The position numbers and the translations under genes were made by a program. Positions 24,710 through 37,034 of a stretch of DNA of 64,000 nucleotides are shown here, in pieces (the stretch's first letter is position 1; each line of letters begins with the position of its first letter). Under the pieces are notes generated by a model. The model ran no database searches and was not told the DNA's origin. It saw only the letters and a program-made list of their open reading frames with translations. Source of the stretch: Amoebophrya sp. A120 (taxonomy: Eukaryota > Sar > Dinophyceae > Syndiniales > Amoebophryaceae); assembly GCA_905178155.1 (NCBI GenBank), contig CAJINV010000011.1, positions 2,035,894-2,099,893 on the forward strand, given 5' to 3'.

Positions 24710-26404
24710 CTACGACGTTTCCAATCCCATCACTTCGGCGAAAAATGCAGTGGAAGTGCCAGGATCGAAATCGTCAAAGTTGAAATAGTTTGTCATGCAT
24801 CAAATGCGACGCAGAAATTGTCTCTATTTCAGAGGACGCAAGAGAGGCAGACTGTAAGCCTGTTGAGGGGTAAAAATAAGGCTGCTCAAGTAGCATGACA
24901 AAAGGCGTCGTCCTTACCCAAGCAGCTGCATGACAAACTGGATTTAGATTCCAACCAAATTTGTCATGCTCCACTTGGAAACTGGGTTTCTAGGCAAATT
25001 ATTTCAACTTTGTCGATTTCGATCCTGACAGTTCCATAAACGCAGGCAGACCCGTAGCGAGCCGCTTCCCCGGGCCGACCGGCTTCACCGGCACACCGCA
25101 GACTGCCATGATGTCCACTTGGTGGCTATCAAATGTAAAAATGTCTGGGTCTGGAAGAATGCAAGTTTGTCATGCTTGTCTGGCATGACTCTTAAATCTG
25201 TCATGCACATTACCAAAGAGCCCCACTTTTCTGTCATGCAGAAACGTAGTTTGTCATGCAGAATAGGCAACACCTAGAAGCTCAGAAACTTGTCATGCTG
25301 AGCCAGCAATTGTCGCCTCCTCATGATACGCCACACAGCATCACAAGTTTCCAGACCCAGACATTTTTACATTTGATAGTGGCTCATGTGTTGCTTGGCG
25401 GCGGCGCCACTGTCCCAAAACAGCGTAGCCCCGTACTCAATGGAGACGTAATTGTGTTTTGTTCTCGGATGAGTTGTCCTTGGACGATAGACCTCATTGT
25501 TGCGGCATTCCATCCTAAATTCGCGCGCATTCCTCATCCTTTCCCGCACCTCTTGCTGCTCCAGATCGAGATTCAAGAACGTGCCCCCAATCCGGCCGAA
25601 AAGATGGAGTTGCGAACAAGCGGAACCCGGCTCCGGGTCGCGTGGCTCGGAGAGAGTCAGCTTGAACTTGGGCCGGGGGTCCGCCGGGTCGGTAGAGGGC
25701 AACAAGCGCACGGTATCGGTCAAATTTGTCAGCACGGAAAGCTCGCAACGACGACCAGGCGCATCGATCAGGGCAACAGAGAAAGCCAGCGAGCTCACAT
25801 GTACTCCGAACGGAGAATAATTGTCAAACACGTTCTCGAGGCTGGCATATCCGATCGCCATTTTGCACCTCCGTTCGTCGGAGAGTGCTACCTTCACCAA
25901 TTTTGGCGGCGGAAACCGGGCCGAAGTCGTGATTCTGAAATCTTCCAAAACAAATTGCTCTCCGCTCACTCCGACACGCGCGAGCTCAAGCTGCTGCAAA
26001 ATTCGGGTCAGCGGCGATGAAATCTCTTCCGCAGAGGTAGAGGACCTAGCCGGCTCGCACTGCAGAAAGGTCCATATCTTGCGCCCGACTTCTTGGGGCA
26101 AATAACAGAAAACCGCAGGATTTTTGCTCTTCAACCGCAGCTGCTGCTTCTCGAAGCACAAAAGTGCGGTTTTCACCAAGATAGCGTTCACCCGGCCCCA
26201 GGATCTCTTGCTCGTGTTCTGCAGCTCAGCTGCTTCGATCTGGTGGTATAACTGCTCCATCGAGAAGTCTTCAGGGGTGCCGTGAAAAACGTCGCAGGGT
26301 TCATTCTTGGCGATTCCGGTTGCAATGTGCAGAAAATTAGCCACAGAAGTCAGTGTTCTATGCCGAGTACGACAATATTCCACGTTGCATTTTGCTGCAA
26401 CCAA
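24710..26404 (-). CDS. hypothetical protein, ~375 aa
   Basis: Exons 26404-25379, 25126-25039, 24750-24710. Joining across the A element gives a continuous frame (KQHMSHQVDIMAVCGV), and joining across the C element gives an end near GLPAFFAEVMGLETS. The N-terminal half contains LPQEVGRKIWTFLQ, which faintly resembles an F-box helix. The middle has alternating hydrophobic strands (LVKVALSDERRCKMAIGYAS; SSLAFSVALIDAPG) suggestive of a beta-rich domain. I do not recognise the family. The start is the first methionine of the open exon. Confidence 0.65.
24751..25038. mobile_element. introner, family C
   Basis: C-type termini, worn on the left; flanks ATGCAG and ACGCAG are near-repeats. Confidence 0.75.
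25127..25378. mobile_element. introner, family A
   Basis: A-type termini; flanks GTGGC/GTGGC. Removal gives KQHMSHQVDIM in frame. Confidence 0.9.
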
Positions 26405-27428
26405 ACAAATCGCTACTTATGTCGTCCAAAAGAAAAAAGTGTGTATAAACCAGCGAGTCATCAGCTACAAACATACACAAAGCCTGCAAAGCATAGCAGC
26501 AACGTATTTCTCACTGAAACTGAAAAGATATGACTAGATTCACCTGTGAAGCCGTAAACAAGCGCTTAGCTTACTGCTTGTTCACAAAAGAAGTAGAAAA
26601 TCAACACTACTACTTTGACACTCCTACAGCCTGCGAATCCTTGTCCGTGATCGTGAAAGAACCGCGACACTGCTATCAAACGGGTGGCAGACGCAAAACT
26701 GCACCGCACGCCCTCTGCACACCGTGAGATGGAACGAGTAGACATCAATCGCATCGCGGATAATCTTCAGTCTCAGCAAATTACAGAAGGATCTGTTGTC
26801 TGTGCGGCTCTTCAGGAAACAAACCTTTTGCAGCTTTCTGAAAGCTAATAGGCTCCGTGGAATATTCGTATGCAACTAGATTGATCTTCCGCAGCCAGAA
26901 GCGACAGAAACATGATGGAACATGTGGCGACTCCTGAATTACTCAGTCTCTTCCCTCGTGTGGCACAACTCCGGCCGCACCTATCGCACCGCCGGCGCAC
27001 ACCCGCAACAGAGAGTTTTTTCATTTACACTGTCTTCGCAGATCATCGCTGTCGTCTGTCAATAGACTGGAGTGACAAGATTACGCATCATACAATCGGC
27101 CTCGGCGATGAACTGAAGAAGAAGAAGTCCTTTGCATTTACTATTCCTTTATTTCCATTGGCAGACAATCAAAGTGAAACACGAGATCGAAACTTCGATC
27201 GCTACTTGCATGGTATTCAATTTCAAAATTACGTCAACTCCAGAAACAATCGCGTTAAAAATACTCATCCCCATTGAGAAGGTTTAAAGGTACAGATCAT
27301 GCAGTGTCGACATGGATTAAGTATCGGAATCATATTAACCGCATCTGGCTGCTGCTGATCTTGCCGCTTCACGCAAAGCAGAACCACAACCCTGTGGAAC
27401 CGACAAAAATTCCCTCCGCCCCCTCCCT
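26405..27428. other. intergenic region, no gene recognised
   Basis: Open frames up to ~120 codons occur on the plus strand (for example 26912-27277), but they lack domains and no introner lies among them. Confidence 0.5.
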
Positions 27429-29246
27429 TCAAGAAGAACTCGCTGCTTCACTTGCGGCGTCCTCCTCCCCGGTTTTGTCCGCAGAAGCCGGTGCTGGAGC
27501 AGGGACGAGCGCCGTTTGTTCTTCTTCTTGCAGCGGAGGTTTCTTCATCCATTCGGCAAACCCTTCCTTGTCGTACTCGTAGAAAAGTTTGTGCGGGTCG
27601 TCTCTGAGATTGAGCATGACGGCGCCATTCTCGTACGGCTTCGGAGGACGAGTAGTACTAGCATGATCATGAACATGATCTACTCCAGCAGGACGAATAG
27701 TACTAGCAAATAGCATGTAGCACTCGGCGAGCCAAGCCATGGGCCCCACCGCATCCGCTTGCCGCATCTCCTCGACCCCGGCTCGGGCGTGAAAGTCCTG
27801 GTACGACCACGCGGCAGCAAACCCGTGCAGTTTCAGACTGGCTTCGCCCTTCCCGAACTGGTAATTGATCGCGGCATTCTTATTTCGCGCGATGCCCTTG
27901 TGCTCCGTCTCTTTCTGGGGGCGGATCTGCACAGACATCGAAATCACTATTTTCGCCTGCATCCCCTGCTCCGCCCAGCTCGTCTCCTTGTTGCCCGGGT
28001 GGTAGTAGTACTCAAACACGTTCAACGCACCAGCGAGTGACTTTTGGCCGTGGTTGAAGTACAATCGCGCGACTTCGTGCAGCGTCTGCAATTGAAGGCT
28101 GCGGTTGCGGATGTTGTATGAGACGGAAATCAAATGAATCCCCCCTCCCGTGAGATTTGCATACCGAGTAGAAGAAGAAGTCCCAGGAGGTTCATCGCGT
28201 AGAATACACGACAAAAAATCATTTCTATGCCATTGCATCCAGGCAGCTTGTTGGGCAGATGGTGTATAGTAAGCTTGTGTCGCCATTAGATAGAAGTCTG
28301 CTTACAGCTGTTGGGCAGGGCAGACAAACCCTCCATCGAGTATAGACACATGGCGGGGGATTTTCGCTGTCGATACCTCTTCCCCAAAATCCTCCACGGA
28401 AATAGCGTAGGCGACGTAGTAGGGCCCGGCTTCCACCCCGGACGCCAGCTTCTCGCTTGCCCGCCACCACACCGCCCCCGGGATGCGCAACAGGCGGTGG
28501 CATCCCACCACGTCCTGGAAGGTTCCGTCGGGTCCGCCACAGCCCGGCTGGCCCGCCCAAGCCCCGGTCCGGAATGCCGCGCCCCCGTTGACGTGCACCC
28601 ACAGAAGCTCCGTCACCCAGACCAGGGGTGCGCCCGTCGGGTCGACCGCCAGGCGCCAGATGGGCAGCAGACTTTTGTTCTTGATGTCTCCAGTAGTACT
28701 AGACGCCTCGCTTTGCTGCTGCATCGAGTCCGGACAGGGCGTGCGCGCACTGTAGGCGACAATAGACGGAACCGTCTTCGCAGAGGCCCCGGCTTCCGGG
28801 TGAGGGTCCACCAGGTCGTCTTCTTCGTACCAGTCCCAGGCATGGAACCAGAAACTCTGCCCATCCTATCAAATGCAAATAGCGATCTGGGTCTGCATGA
28901 CTAAAAACCGCGTTTTTATTGCATCTCATGAAAGGGGAGGACCTTGCACTTGCTTTGCGTGGACGAGCATCACAAACCTGTGAAAATCATCATACAAGAC
29001 CCACATCATGACAGATCTTGCACCGGTCCAGTCAGACCCAGCAATTACATTCACAATTCCTAGATCCGTCGCCGTTCCGAAGCGGATGATGTCATTGCCG
29101 TTCTTGTACTTTTTCTTTTCCTCGACCAGCTCGTGGCCCTGCTCCAGGAAGGCAAACTGCTGCAAGGCCCGCGCATGGTCGCAGTGCAGCAAAGAGCTGC
29201 AGCCGGTGGACAGAAGTATTAAAACCGCCTGCTTGTTCATTGCCAC
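27429..29246 (-). CDS. probable secreted protein of unknown function
   Basis: Exons about 29246-29063, 28866-28308, 28115-27429. The first exon starts MAMNKQAVLILLSTGCSSLL, a signal peptide. The second is rich in W, G and C (FWFHAWDWYEEDD; GGFVCPAQQ). The third has a helical stretch, LQTLHEVARLYFNHG...FEYYYHPG, resembling a Sel1/TPR repeat, then ends in an A/S/E-rich tail. A degenerate A element separates exons 1 and 2, but the exact join is uncertain because the simplest removal shifts the frame. The second join uses a clear GTAAGC donor after CPAQQ. No family assigned. Confidence 0.6.
28867..29062. mobile_element. introner, family A (degenerate)
   Basis: Left end TATCAAATGCAAATAGCG then CTGGGTCTG; right end carries CAGACCCAGCAATTAC. 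Flanks CATCC/GATCC. Confidence 0.6.
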
Positions 29247-30239
29247 CGCGTGCGGCAGGCCGAAGCCACGTGGCTCTCGGAACTCCAGCGTCTAGTACCT
29301 CTGCGACATCTGTTTATTGCCTCGTCTGGAACTACGTTGCAGTTTAATGGATTTCAATTTCTTTTCTCCCTGTTTTTTCAGATCAAATCTCGTGCTATTT
29401 TTGCGGTTCTTTCCGAATAAACCGAATATGATGTAGTTGCGTGGTGCTCGGGCAAGTTTTTTAATTACACACAATAAATTATTTACGTTGAGTTGCGCAC
29501 CGTGTCGAGGAAAGTAGAGAAAGTCCAGTAAAAAGTACCGGACTATGTGTTGTGTGCCGCAAGATTTTTCCCAAGAGGGATCTTGGAGGTGTCACCTTCT
29601 AGCCGATACTGTGGGAAGTCCACCTTGTTACACCTGTGAGTGTAACAACAAAACCGCATCAGGAGCAATTCGGCAGGTTGTTCTTTGGCAAGATCACGTG
29701 AAAAAGCGGAGGTCCGCGCATATTGCAACTACAGAGAAGCACATCCATGAGAGCTGCGGACAACGAGAACGACAACGACTTCCAATTTTCCTGCAAAAAT
29801 AAAACCGATCCCGATTTTAAAAAACAGTAGCGTAGTAACTACCTCCCGCAACCGACGGGAAGCGGTAGTAGAAACCTTCAACCGACACGCTTCAAACCAC
29901 AAGCTCGTAGACAAGATTCACACAAAGATGCGTACACAAATTACTTCCACGATGGGTTCTGCTGCGGGAACAATGAATCAATAGCCCAGGACTGGAATTG
30001 TATTCGGTTCTTCAACAGTAATCACCATTCAACCGTGCTATACTGCGCTGGAAAGCTTTATTATCTTTACGCACAGATCACATTAAGTCGTCATGTCGTC
30101 TTGTCGCTGGCAATGGGGATCGCGGCCTGAAACCAGGGGCGCTCTGAAGATTGTCTTCAAGTTCAAACTTGCTCGTCAGTAGCGCTACATTACAGTCGTC
30201 AAAAGCGAAACCAAATGAGTTTGAAACATTCATACCCGA
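29247..30239. other. intergenic region, no gene recognised
   Basis: No credible coding frame, introner or RNA gene seen. Confidence 0.5.
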
Positions 30240-30990
30240 CTCGAAGATATAATCCTATTCGTACTTTACAAAATATAGCCGCCGGGGCGGGGGTAGTGAG
30301 GTCGTGGGCGTTTTTTTGCCGACCGCAGCCTTGGCCGCGGCTTTGCTTTTTATGGGCTCGCCATACCACCGTGAGTAACGTTATGCCGCACGGTATGGCG
30401 GCCACTTGGGAAACGTCGCAAATTTTGGCACATTTCCAAAATTCCTTTCCGAAAGCCAGCCCCGATGCTATGGGGCCGATCCGGGTGCCACGGGGGGCGC
30501 CCAAAAAGCGAAGAAAAACCGGGCCCATAGCATGCGGATTGGCTTTGCGCGTCTGGCGCGCTTTTTATTTTTCGCGTTTTTATTTTTCACGCCGGCGCTT
30601 TTTGCAAAGCTTCCCAGGCTCTAAAACCGGCGAAAAGGCGGCCGCTTTCGCGGCCACCCAAAATACTCCGAAATCGCGGCCGTGCCAGGCTGTTTCGCTG
30701 TTCTGATTTTGGGCGCGTTTTTTGCGCGCCCCTTTTTGGGCGCCCCAAATCGCCAGAAACGAAGGCGGCGGGCGCCTCAGAAGGGCGCCCCTTTTACCGG
30801 CTCCCCTGCGTCGTTTTATCAAGTGCGAATCGATAGTTTTCGACCTGGCTTGTTTGCCGCAAACGCCCCGGCCGCTTGATAAGTGAAAACTTTTTATGCT
30901 CAAAAACACTTCCGACCGCTTGAAAACTGCCGGTCGTTTTTCAGGGTATATGGCAAAAAAACTCCCTGGTTAGAACCGTTCGGTGACCTC
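30240..30990. other. GC-rich block of unusual composition
   Basis: About 750 bp that differs from its surroundings. GC-rich runs with repeated GGGCGCCC palindromes alternate with short T or A tracts (TTTTTGC, AAAAAGCG). A 163-codon plus-strand frame (30215-30706) and a 109-codon minus-strand frame are open but have no recognisable domain. It may be a non-coding repeat or old mobile element. Confidence 0.4.
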
Positions 30991-31009
30991 ACTACATATA
31001 AACGGTGTC

Positions 31010-33744
31010 TCAACCCCGCGAAAATCGCGCTCCGCCCTTTCGGAGCAAAAACCTCCGCTCCGCGCTCGCGATCGCCGCGACTGCATCCGGATTTAGGTCG
31101 TTTCCGAGCAATTCTGCCTGTTTTTTCCCGATCGCTAGCAGCCGGCCAAACTTGGAAAAGTTGCACATCGCGCTCATTTGCAGCAGGGATTCCAGCAAGT
31201 CCGGGTCTACTAGAGGATATTCTTCTATATTTCTACAGGATTCTCCTTCTCGCTCGCCCTCTTGGTAGCAGTGGTTGTCTTGGAGGTTCTGGCTCTCTCC
31301 ACCACGTCGCGATGTTGTCGCACCAGCAGAGTCACTAGTGCATCCTTGTAGGTCCTGTACGCGAGGACTACAATCATCAGCACGAGCACCCAAGCTCTGT
31401 CTGTTGTTTCCGCTAACAGAAGGGGCAGAGCCTCGAAGAGGTGCGCTGTCTTCTGGTGCAGCGGCTGTTGCACCAGCACTTCCCTTGTTGTTCCCGCTCG
31501 GTGCTGGTGACAAAGACGAGCACAAGAGGACCTCACAGTCATTCCCCTGCTTTTCCCCCTGGTGGTTGTATTCTGCAACCTCCCGGAGCAGGGCCTGCTG
31601 CTCCGCCACGAGAAAGTCGAACAATCTGTCCAGCGAAAACGCGTTGAGCCAGTTGTATGGGAGTGTCACAATCGAAATTGACAAAATCGAAATGATTTGT
31701 CATGCATAAAATGGATTCCAGTTCGAACCCAGTTTCTAAGTTGCGCATCACAAATTCTGGCTGTGTCTAAATCCAGTTTGTAATGCTGTTTAGGCAAAGA
31801 AGACTGATTCTCTCATGCTGCTTTAGCAGCTCGAACTATAACCCCAAACAGGCTTACAATCGGCCTCAATTGCCTGCTCTGCAACTACACACGTGTTTCG
31901 CGTCATGCATTTTATGCATCACAAATTTTTCGACTTTGTCAATTTCGATCCTGACAGTTCCATAAGTTGTGGTTGATCGAAACCGCGTCGGTGATGTTTA
32001 CCACGTCGTGCACCCAGCAGGCAGGAACGAAGAATAATTCCCCCGGGTTTTGCACGACCCGGTAGACTTGAGGATGGTGTCGTTGTTGTTTCCCTGATAT
32101 TTCTTCTACCTGGTCGCAGTCGTTTGTCCTGACTTGACAACTACCGTCTTGATGTTCCCCATGATCTCCTGCAAATGACTCAGGGCCGCGATAATCGATC
32201 ACATTCCTCTTCTCGTCCACCAAGCTCCCGAAGTCCGCACAGCTGAACAGCCGCCAAAACTTCCGCCCGCAAATGTTCGCCGACCAGCTGTAGCTGCAGA
32301 GCACGTCAAAATGCGGCGCCGTCGCCGTTCCCTTTCTCCCGGCGTAGCAGAACCGGTAGTCCTCCCCGAGCCCCACCGGCGGCGGGTGGTTCAGCCAGTC
32401 GAATTGAAAACTTTTCCCGAGAAAGTCGGGGAGCTTCTCTTGGTAGTCACACATCAGCTGCTGGACGGTCGTCGTTGTTCTCGAAGCACGGGACGACTTG
32501 GTCGCTGGGCGGGGTGGCTGTGGAACATCATCTCCCGTCGTGCAGCTGGGGTCGTCGCGGACAGCACCTGTGTTTGTTCTCTCTGTTTCAGCTTTGTTGC
32601 CCGTCATGGCTCCCGGGCGACCTCCATCCGCAGGAACTTCAAAACCACGACGGCCTGAAATAGTAGTAAGGTCGCGGCAGTAGAATAACGGTGCAGCAGC
32701 TTTCCTTTCCGGATGTTGATCACGGTCGTCGTCTTCCTCGGAGCTGGGCGACCTTGTCGTGCTGGGAGATGTTGATGAGACCGAAAGAGAACTTGTCGAC
32801 CGCAGAGTGCGATCTGTGGAAGTAAGAGGGCACGACGTCGACGTTGCGGCCAACTCTATGTCCTCTCGTGGTTCACCTCGTGGCTCGCCCCGGATGGTTT
32901 GTTGTATCCTGATGTTTTGTTCCTCTATTTCTCTCTGTTCTTGTTGCCCACAACTTTCAACATCTTCAACCTCCACTTGGTCGAATTCTAGCCTTCCCTC
33001 CTCGCACAGCTGCTGCAGGTGCCAGTCTTTCAGGTAGGACGGCTGGGAAATAAATCGCGGGGTTGGTACACAACCAGGTAGACAAGAACTCGCTGGCACC
33101 GGCACTTGTTCCTTATCATCGCGAGATGAACTCGAACTTCTGGTGGTCTCCAAAAATTCCCGTACCGTGGTCCTTGGTTTGTTCTGGTTCAGCTCCTTCT
33201 TCGCAACTCCACAAGCTTCACCCGCTGCGATAATCTCCTCGGGCAGGATCACACTGCCGCACGACGCGAGGAACTTGTCGAAGCTGCGCCAGTGTTGGAA
33301 AACCTCCCATTTTATCGATTGCAAATATGTCTGGGTCTGGAAGAGTAGAACTTGTAATGCCGTCTGCGGATTCCAAAAATGTCTATGTTGCATGAGCGGC
33401 AAGAGGAGTCAGCTCTTGGCACGCAGAGAGGGTATTTCTCATGCGTAATTAGCATCAAGAAGCTTTCAAAAAATCTGTGATGCTAGAACCAGCATCACAG
33501 ACCTCACGGATCATGCAAAATGTGCATGACAAGCCCCGACCCAGACATTCTTGCAGTTGATACATTTTTCCACGACCCCGGTGATTATCACAGGCTTGTT
33601 GGGGCGAAGAAACTCCGCACAGAACCGCTCGGTCGTCAAGTGGTCGATGGAAATTCGGGGGATCTTGTGGTCGTCGACATAGAGCCGAGAAGATTCGTCG
33701 CTGCCGGACTTGCTGTTCTTGCCGCCTCCATTGTTCTCTCCCAT
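31010..33744 (-). CDS. JmjC-domain 2-oxoglutarate oxygenase, JMJD4-like
   Basis: JMJD4 hydroxylates a lysine of translation release factor eRF1; this looks like a divergent homologue. Exons 33744-33563, 33312-31965, 31656-31010. N-terminus: FCAEFLRPNKPVIITG, the usual JmjC entry motif. Catalytic core: HFDVLCSYSWSANICGRKFW gives the iron-binding HxD and the lysine that holds 2-oxoglutarate. FFVPACWVHDVVN gives the distal iron histidine, followed by the JMJD4-typical SINHN. After the C element the frame continues as NWLNAFSLDRLFDFL, as in JMJD4. Between the entry motif and core are ~250 residues of S/T/E/R-rich low complexity, and the C-terminal part also has an A/G/S-rich stretch, so the protein is ~720 aa, longer than usual. 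Introners A and C interrupt it. Confidence 0.85.
31657..31964. mobile_element. introner, family C
   Basis: C-type termini; flanks AGTTG/AGTTG. Interrupts the JMJD4-like gene just after SINHN. Confidence 0.88.
33313..33562. mobile_element. introner, family A
   Basis: A-type termini; flanks CATTT/CATTT. Confidence 0.87.
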
Positions 33745-34543
33745 TTCGGCGTGGTCTGTGTGGTCTTGTGTAGGCGCAGCTTGCGGGCTGCGGCTGTGCT
33801 GTTAGGGAAGTAGAACTACGTCGGCCATGACTTCTTATTTCCTACATGCGATATTAACTTGGCTACTTAGTTTGATCGGATGTTGAGCGAAGCCTGCTGT
33901 GCCGATCAGAACCTCCAAAACTTCTTTGTACTTACACACTCTCGAGATCATCGTGCTGTTCATTGAGATCGCTTTAGTACTCCTGTTCGCGATTTCGGCG
34001 TTGATATGATCGCAAGCAGCTGTTGAAGGGAAAAGTGAGACAGATGTCGAAGGCCCGGTGCTTCTTATTCGTCGAGAAAAAGATTGATGATGATGTCAGG
34101 CGACTTGTATTAATCCTTTCACCAAAAACGACCTCCAGCGGCCGCACTCACTCTCGCGCATCGGTGGGAGCAAGTAGGGCAGGTGAAAACGTGATCTCTG
34201 AGCATAAAAACAACATTTTTTAGATACTTAAGTACTTATTTCCTTGGACGAGCAAAATTTGGAGGACCAATGATGATCTGTGTCACCTTTCAAACAAGAA
34301 CCGGATTAAGCTACAACCTTCCTCTTTCCCGCGATTTTCTTTTTCATTTGGTCGGCGGGGACGGAGGAAAAAAGAGCAAAAAGACATTTGATGCCACGAA
34401 TCGCATGGGCATGATTCTTGCACCCACGTCTAACGCGAGCCGATGACAATAGCTATCACCATTTCTGCTTTGCCTCTGTCGTTCTGTGATTTTTGCCAAG
34501 ACGTTGGAAAAAAAACGCCACAACAACGGAAGATACAAATCTT
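33745..34543. other. intergenic region, no gene recognised
   Basis: Upstream of the JMJD4-like start there is a short minus-strand frame (MADVVLLP then stop, near 33830) that could act as an upstream ORF. Nothing else recognised. Confidence 0.4.
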
Positions 34544-37034
34544 CTACGCAGTCAGTAAAACCGAAAGGGCAGCTTCCTGGACTCGTCCAAGGCACGGATC
34601 CATTGCTTTTTCCAGGTTATCGTCCCGGGCAAATCGATATGCGCTGCAAATGTGTTTGGGTCTGGACGAGTCCGAGTTTGTCATGCTAGGACTGGGTGAC
34701 GCAAAGGTTTGTCTTCCTGAGCAGCAGCAAAGGCCACCCACTCTCGGGCGCCCGAATAAAATGGCATTTCTCATGCAGCATAGGCATTCCGGAACCACCT
34801 TCCTGAAACTTACGATGCTCCACCTCGCATTCCAAACCTTCAGGGCCATACGAATTCTGCATGACAGATCTTGCAACCTTTCAGACCCAGACATATTTGC
34901 AGTTGGTAGTCGGTGTACTTGCGACTGTAGCGCCAATCCGGGATCAACAGCGCCATCGTCGCTTTGCGCAGCGGCACCAACCGCTCCTGTAGTGTTTTTG
35001 TGTTTAGTACTGTTTTAGCATGTCCCACCCTGACCACTCCTAAGTACTTTAACTTTACATTGAGAGAAACAACGTGTGTTGCGCATCCAGCTCTATAGAT
35101 ACGTGCAATTCCTCCAGCTCCTGCTCATTTTTCTCGATCGTGGCTCGCCAGGCCTGCTTGCTGACGCTCTATCCCCCAGAAAAAAGCCGGCAGGTCATAT
35201 TTGTAATGCAAAAATAAATAGACAAAAAAATCTGTATTTCATGCCCTAAGCAGCATGCTATGGCCTCGCCCATGACAGATTTTCCTGTGTATTTATTTGT
35301 GCATTACAAATATGACCTGCCTGCTTTTTTTAGTGGGTTACGCTTTCGTCGTTGCCCATCCGCTTGATCTTCGCCTCCAGCAGCTTCTGCTCCTCCTCCA
35401 AGTGGAACCGGCGCGTTTCCAGCTGCTCCCGCACCACCTGATTGCCGCGGATCTCCTTCGCACGCAACGCCTGTTCGTGGATCTCCCGCCGGGATAACAC
35501 GGTGAGAATCCGTATCAAATGCAAATATGTTGTCTGGGTCTGGAAGAATGCAACGCTTGCGTTTGTCATGCACGTTTGGCACCTTGAAATCCCCTACGTT
35601 TGTCATGCACGTTTGGCATGACCCATGACGTCTGTGATGCATGCCCTAGCATCATAGATTATGCGAGGGCTTTCTGATCCCTAGTCTGCATGAGAAATTT
35701 TCTCTCCACGTAGCACAAACCGGACGTCTCATCTTGCTGGACGTGCAAAAATACAGGTCTTTTTAGAATCCAAAGTAGGCAGCATCACAAGTTGTTGCAA
35801 CAGTCTAGACCCAGACGCACTCCAATTTGGTAATCCGCTTCATGGTGAGTTTCACTTTCTTCAACCGTCCGTGGTTCCTCCACATGTTCGGCGTGTTCGA
35901 GGCTTGGCGGACGAATTGGCGCTCGCCAAGAAGGAAATTCTTTTCCTTCAAGCAAACATACCAGAGCTTGTGCAAATCCTCAAACGACTATGAGAGTGCA
36001 CAGCCCCCCCCCCGTCCCCTCACTTGTAATGCAAAACTCCAACTCGAGCTCTTGCCCTGAAGCGCTGCCTTGCATAACAACCTGGAGCACTCAGACAGTA
36101 CTACACTCCGCGCCTGGACTTGTGATGCAAACGCTACATCGGTGCCCCTGTCTCTATTGCTGCTCATGCCATACCAAGGAGAGCGAGGGGGGGTTGTGCA
36201 ATGTCATAACGACTTCAGCCGCAGCAAACACGCGGGCCAAGGGTCGCCGGACTCCGACATTTCCGCCTTCTGATTGAAGTCGGTCTCCGGGTCCCCAAGT
36301 ATCCTGTGCAAAAGTATCGTACTCGACGTCTTGCAATCATGCATTACAAATCTTGTTCTGAAGGTAAATCAGCATTACAAATTTCATTTTTGCTGAGGAG
36401 ATTTGCAATGCATTTATACGAGTACGATACTTTTGCAGCTCATACCAAGCCCGCCGCGCCAAAACTCCTCCACACTGAAGAAACGTTTTTGTCGCCACGT
36501 GCTGCTCAGGTTTAAAGGAAAAGTAGTTTCCCGAGATGCATGTCGACCGACGGTGGACGCGGATGCTGCAGAAGCTGTAGATGGCGAAAATAAAGCACAG
36601 CCGCTTCCTGGTGCTGTCGCGGTCAAGAGCGGTTTCTTGAAAAAAATCATCGCCCGCGCCGTCGCTGTTGAGGAAGAGCTCGTGGAAGTACAATCACCAG
36701 TTCTTACCTCCGCTGCTGCCGCCCGGTGATAACTCATTATCCCGGATGTAGTGGTACTACTGCAGGAGTAAGAACGGCTGCTAGTGCTACGAGAACCCAA
36801 GGTGTGTGTTTCTGCAGCCCTAGAGCTGGTCGACAACAGACGAGGTGGCGGTCCGGGAACCGGAGCGCAAGACCAAGAGCTGGAGGACGAGCAGCTTTTT
36901 ATCATACTAGTGGCACTAGGAACCGCCACGGTGCGGCGCAACGGAGGTTGCACACCGGCCATCTTGAGCAGAAGCTGGCACAGCTGATATAGGAAGACAA
37001 CAGCTCGGAAAAACTGGGATGTAGTAACCGGCAA
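34544..37034 (-). CDS. MRPL47: mitochondrial large-subunit ribosomal protein uL29m (MRPL47)
   Basis: Component of the mitochondrial ribosome large subunit near the tunnel exit. Exons about 37034-36445, 36299-36209, 35988-35833, 35512-35341, 35169-35066, 34987-34909, 34637-34544. The diagnostic block is RLKSFEDLHKLWYVCLKEKN, almost the same as in animal and fungal MRPL47, preceded by VEEFWRGGLGDPETD and GDPWPA. The first ~170 residues are S/T/R-rich with little acid, which fits a mitochondrial presequence; an internal methionine at about 36962 could be the start instead. After the L29 core comes a coiled coil (REQLETRRFHLEEEQKLLEA) and a basic C-terminal part (RLVPLRKATMALLIPDW). Six exon joins, five of them at introners (D, E, A, H, A), keep one frame. 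Confidence 0.88.
34638..34908. mobile_element. introner, family A
   Basis: A-type termini; flanks ATCGA/GTCGG, diverged. Confidence 0.78.
35170..35340. mobile_element. introner, family H
   Basis: Family H: TATCCCACAGAAAAAAGCT then GGCAGGTCATATTTG; flanks CGCTC/CGCTT. Confidence 0.83.
35513..35832. mobile_element. introner, family A
   Basis: A-type termini; flanks ATCCG/ATCCG. Removal gives MKRILTVLSRREIHEQ in uL29m. Confidence 0.87.
35989..36208. mobile_element. introner, family E
   Basis: E-type termini; flanks ACGAC/ACGAC. Removal restores the RLKSFEDLHKLWYV block. Confidence 0.9.
36300..36444. mobile_element. introner, family D
   Basis: D-type termini; flanks CCAAG/CCAAG. Confidence 0.87.

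Noticed and set aside
26912-27277. 121-codon plus-strand frame
   Set aside because: No domain, no introner, and opposite to all neighbours; cannot be told from chance.
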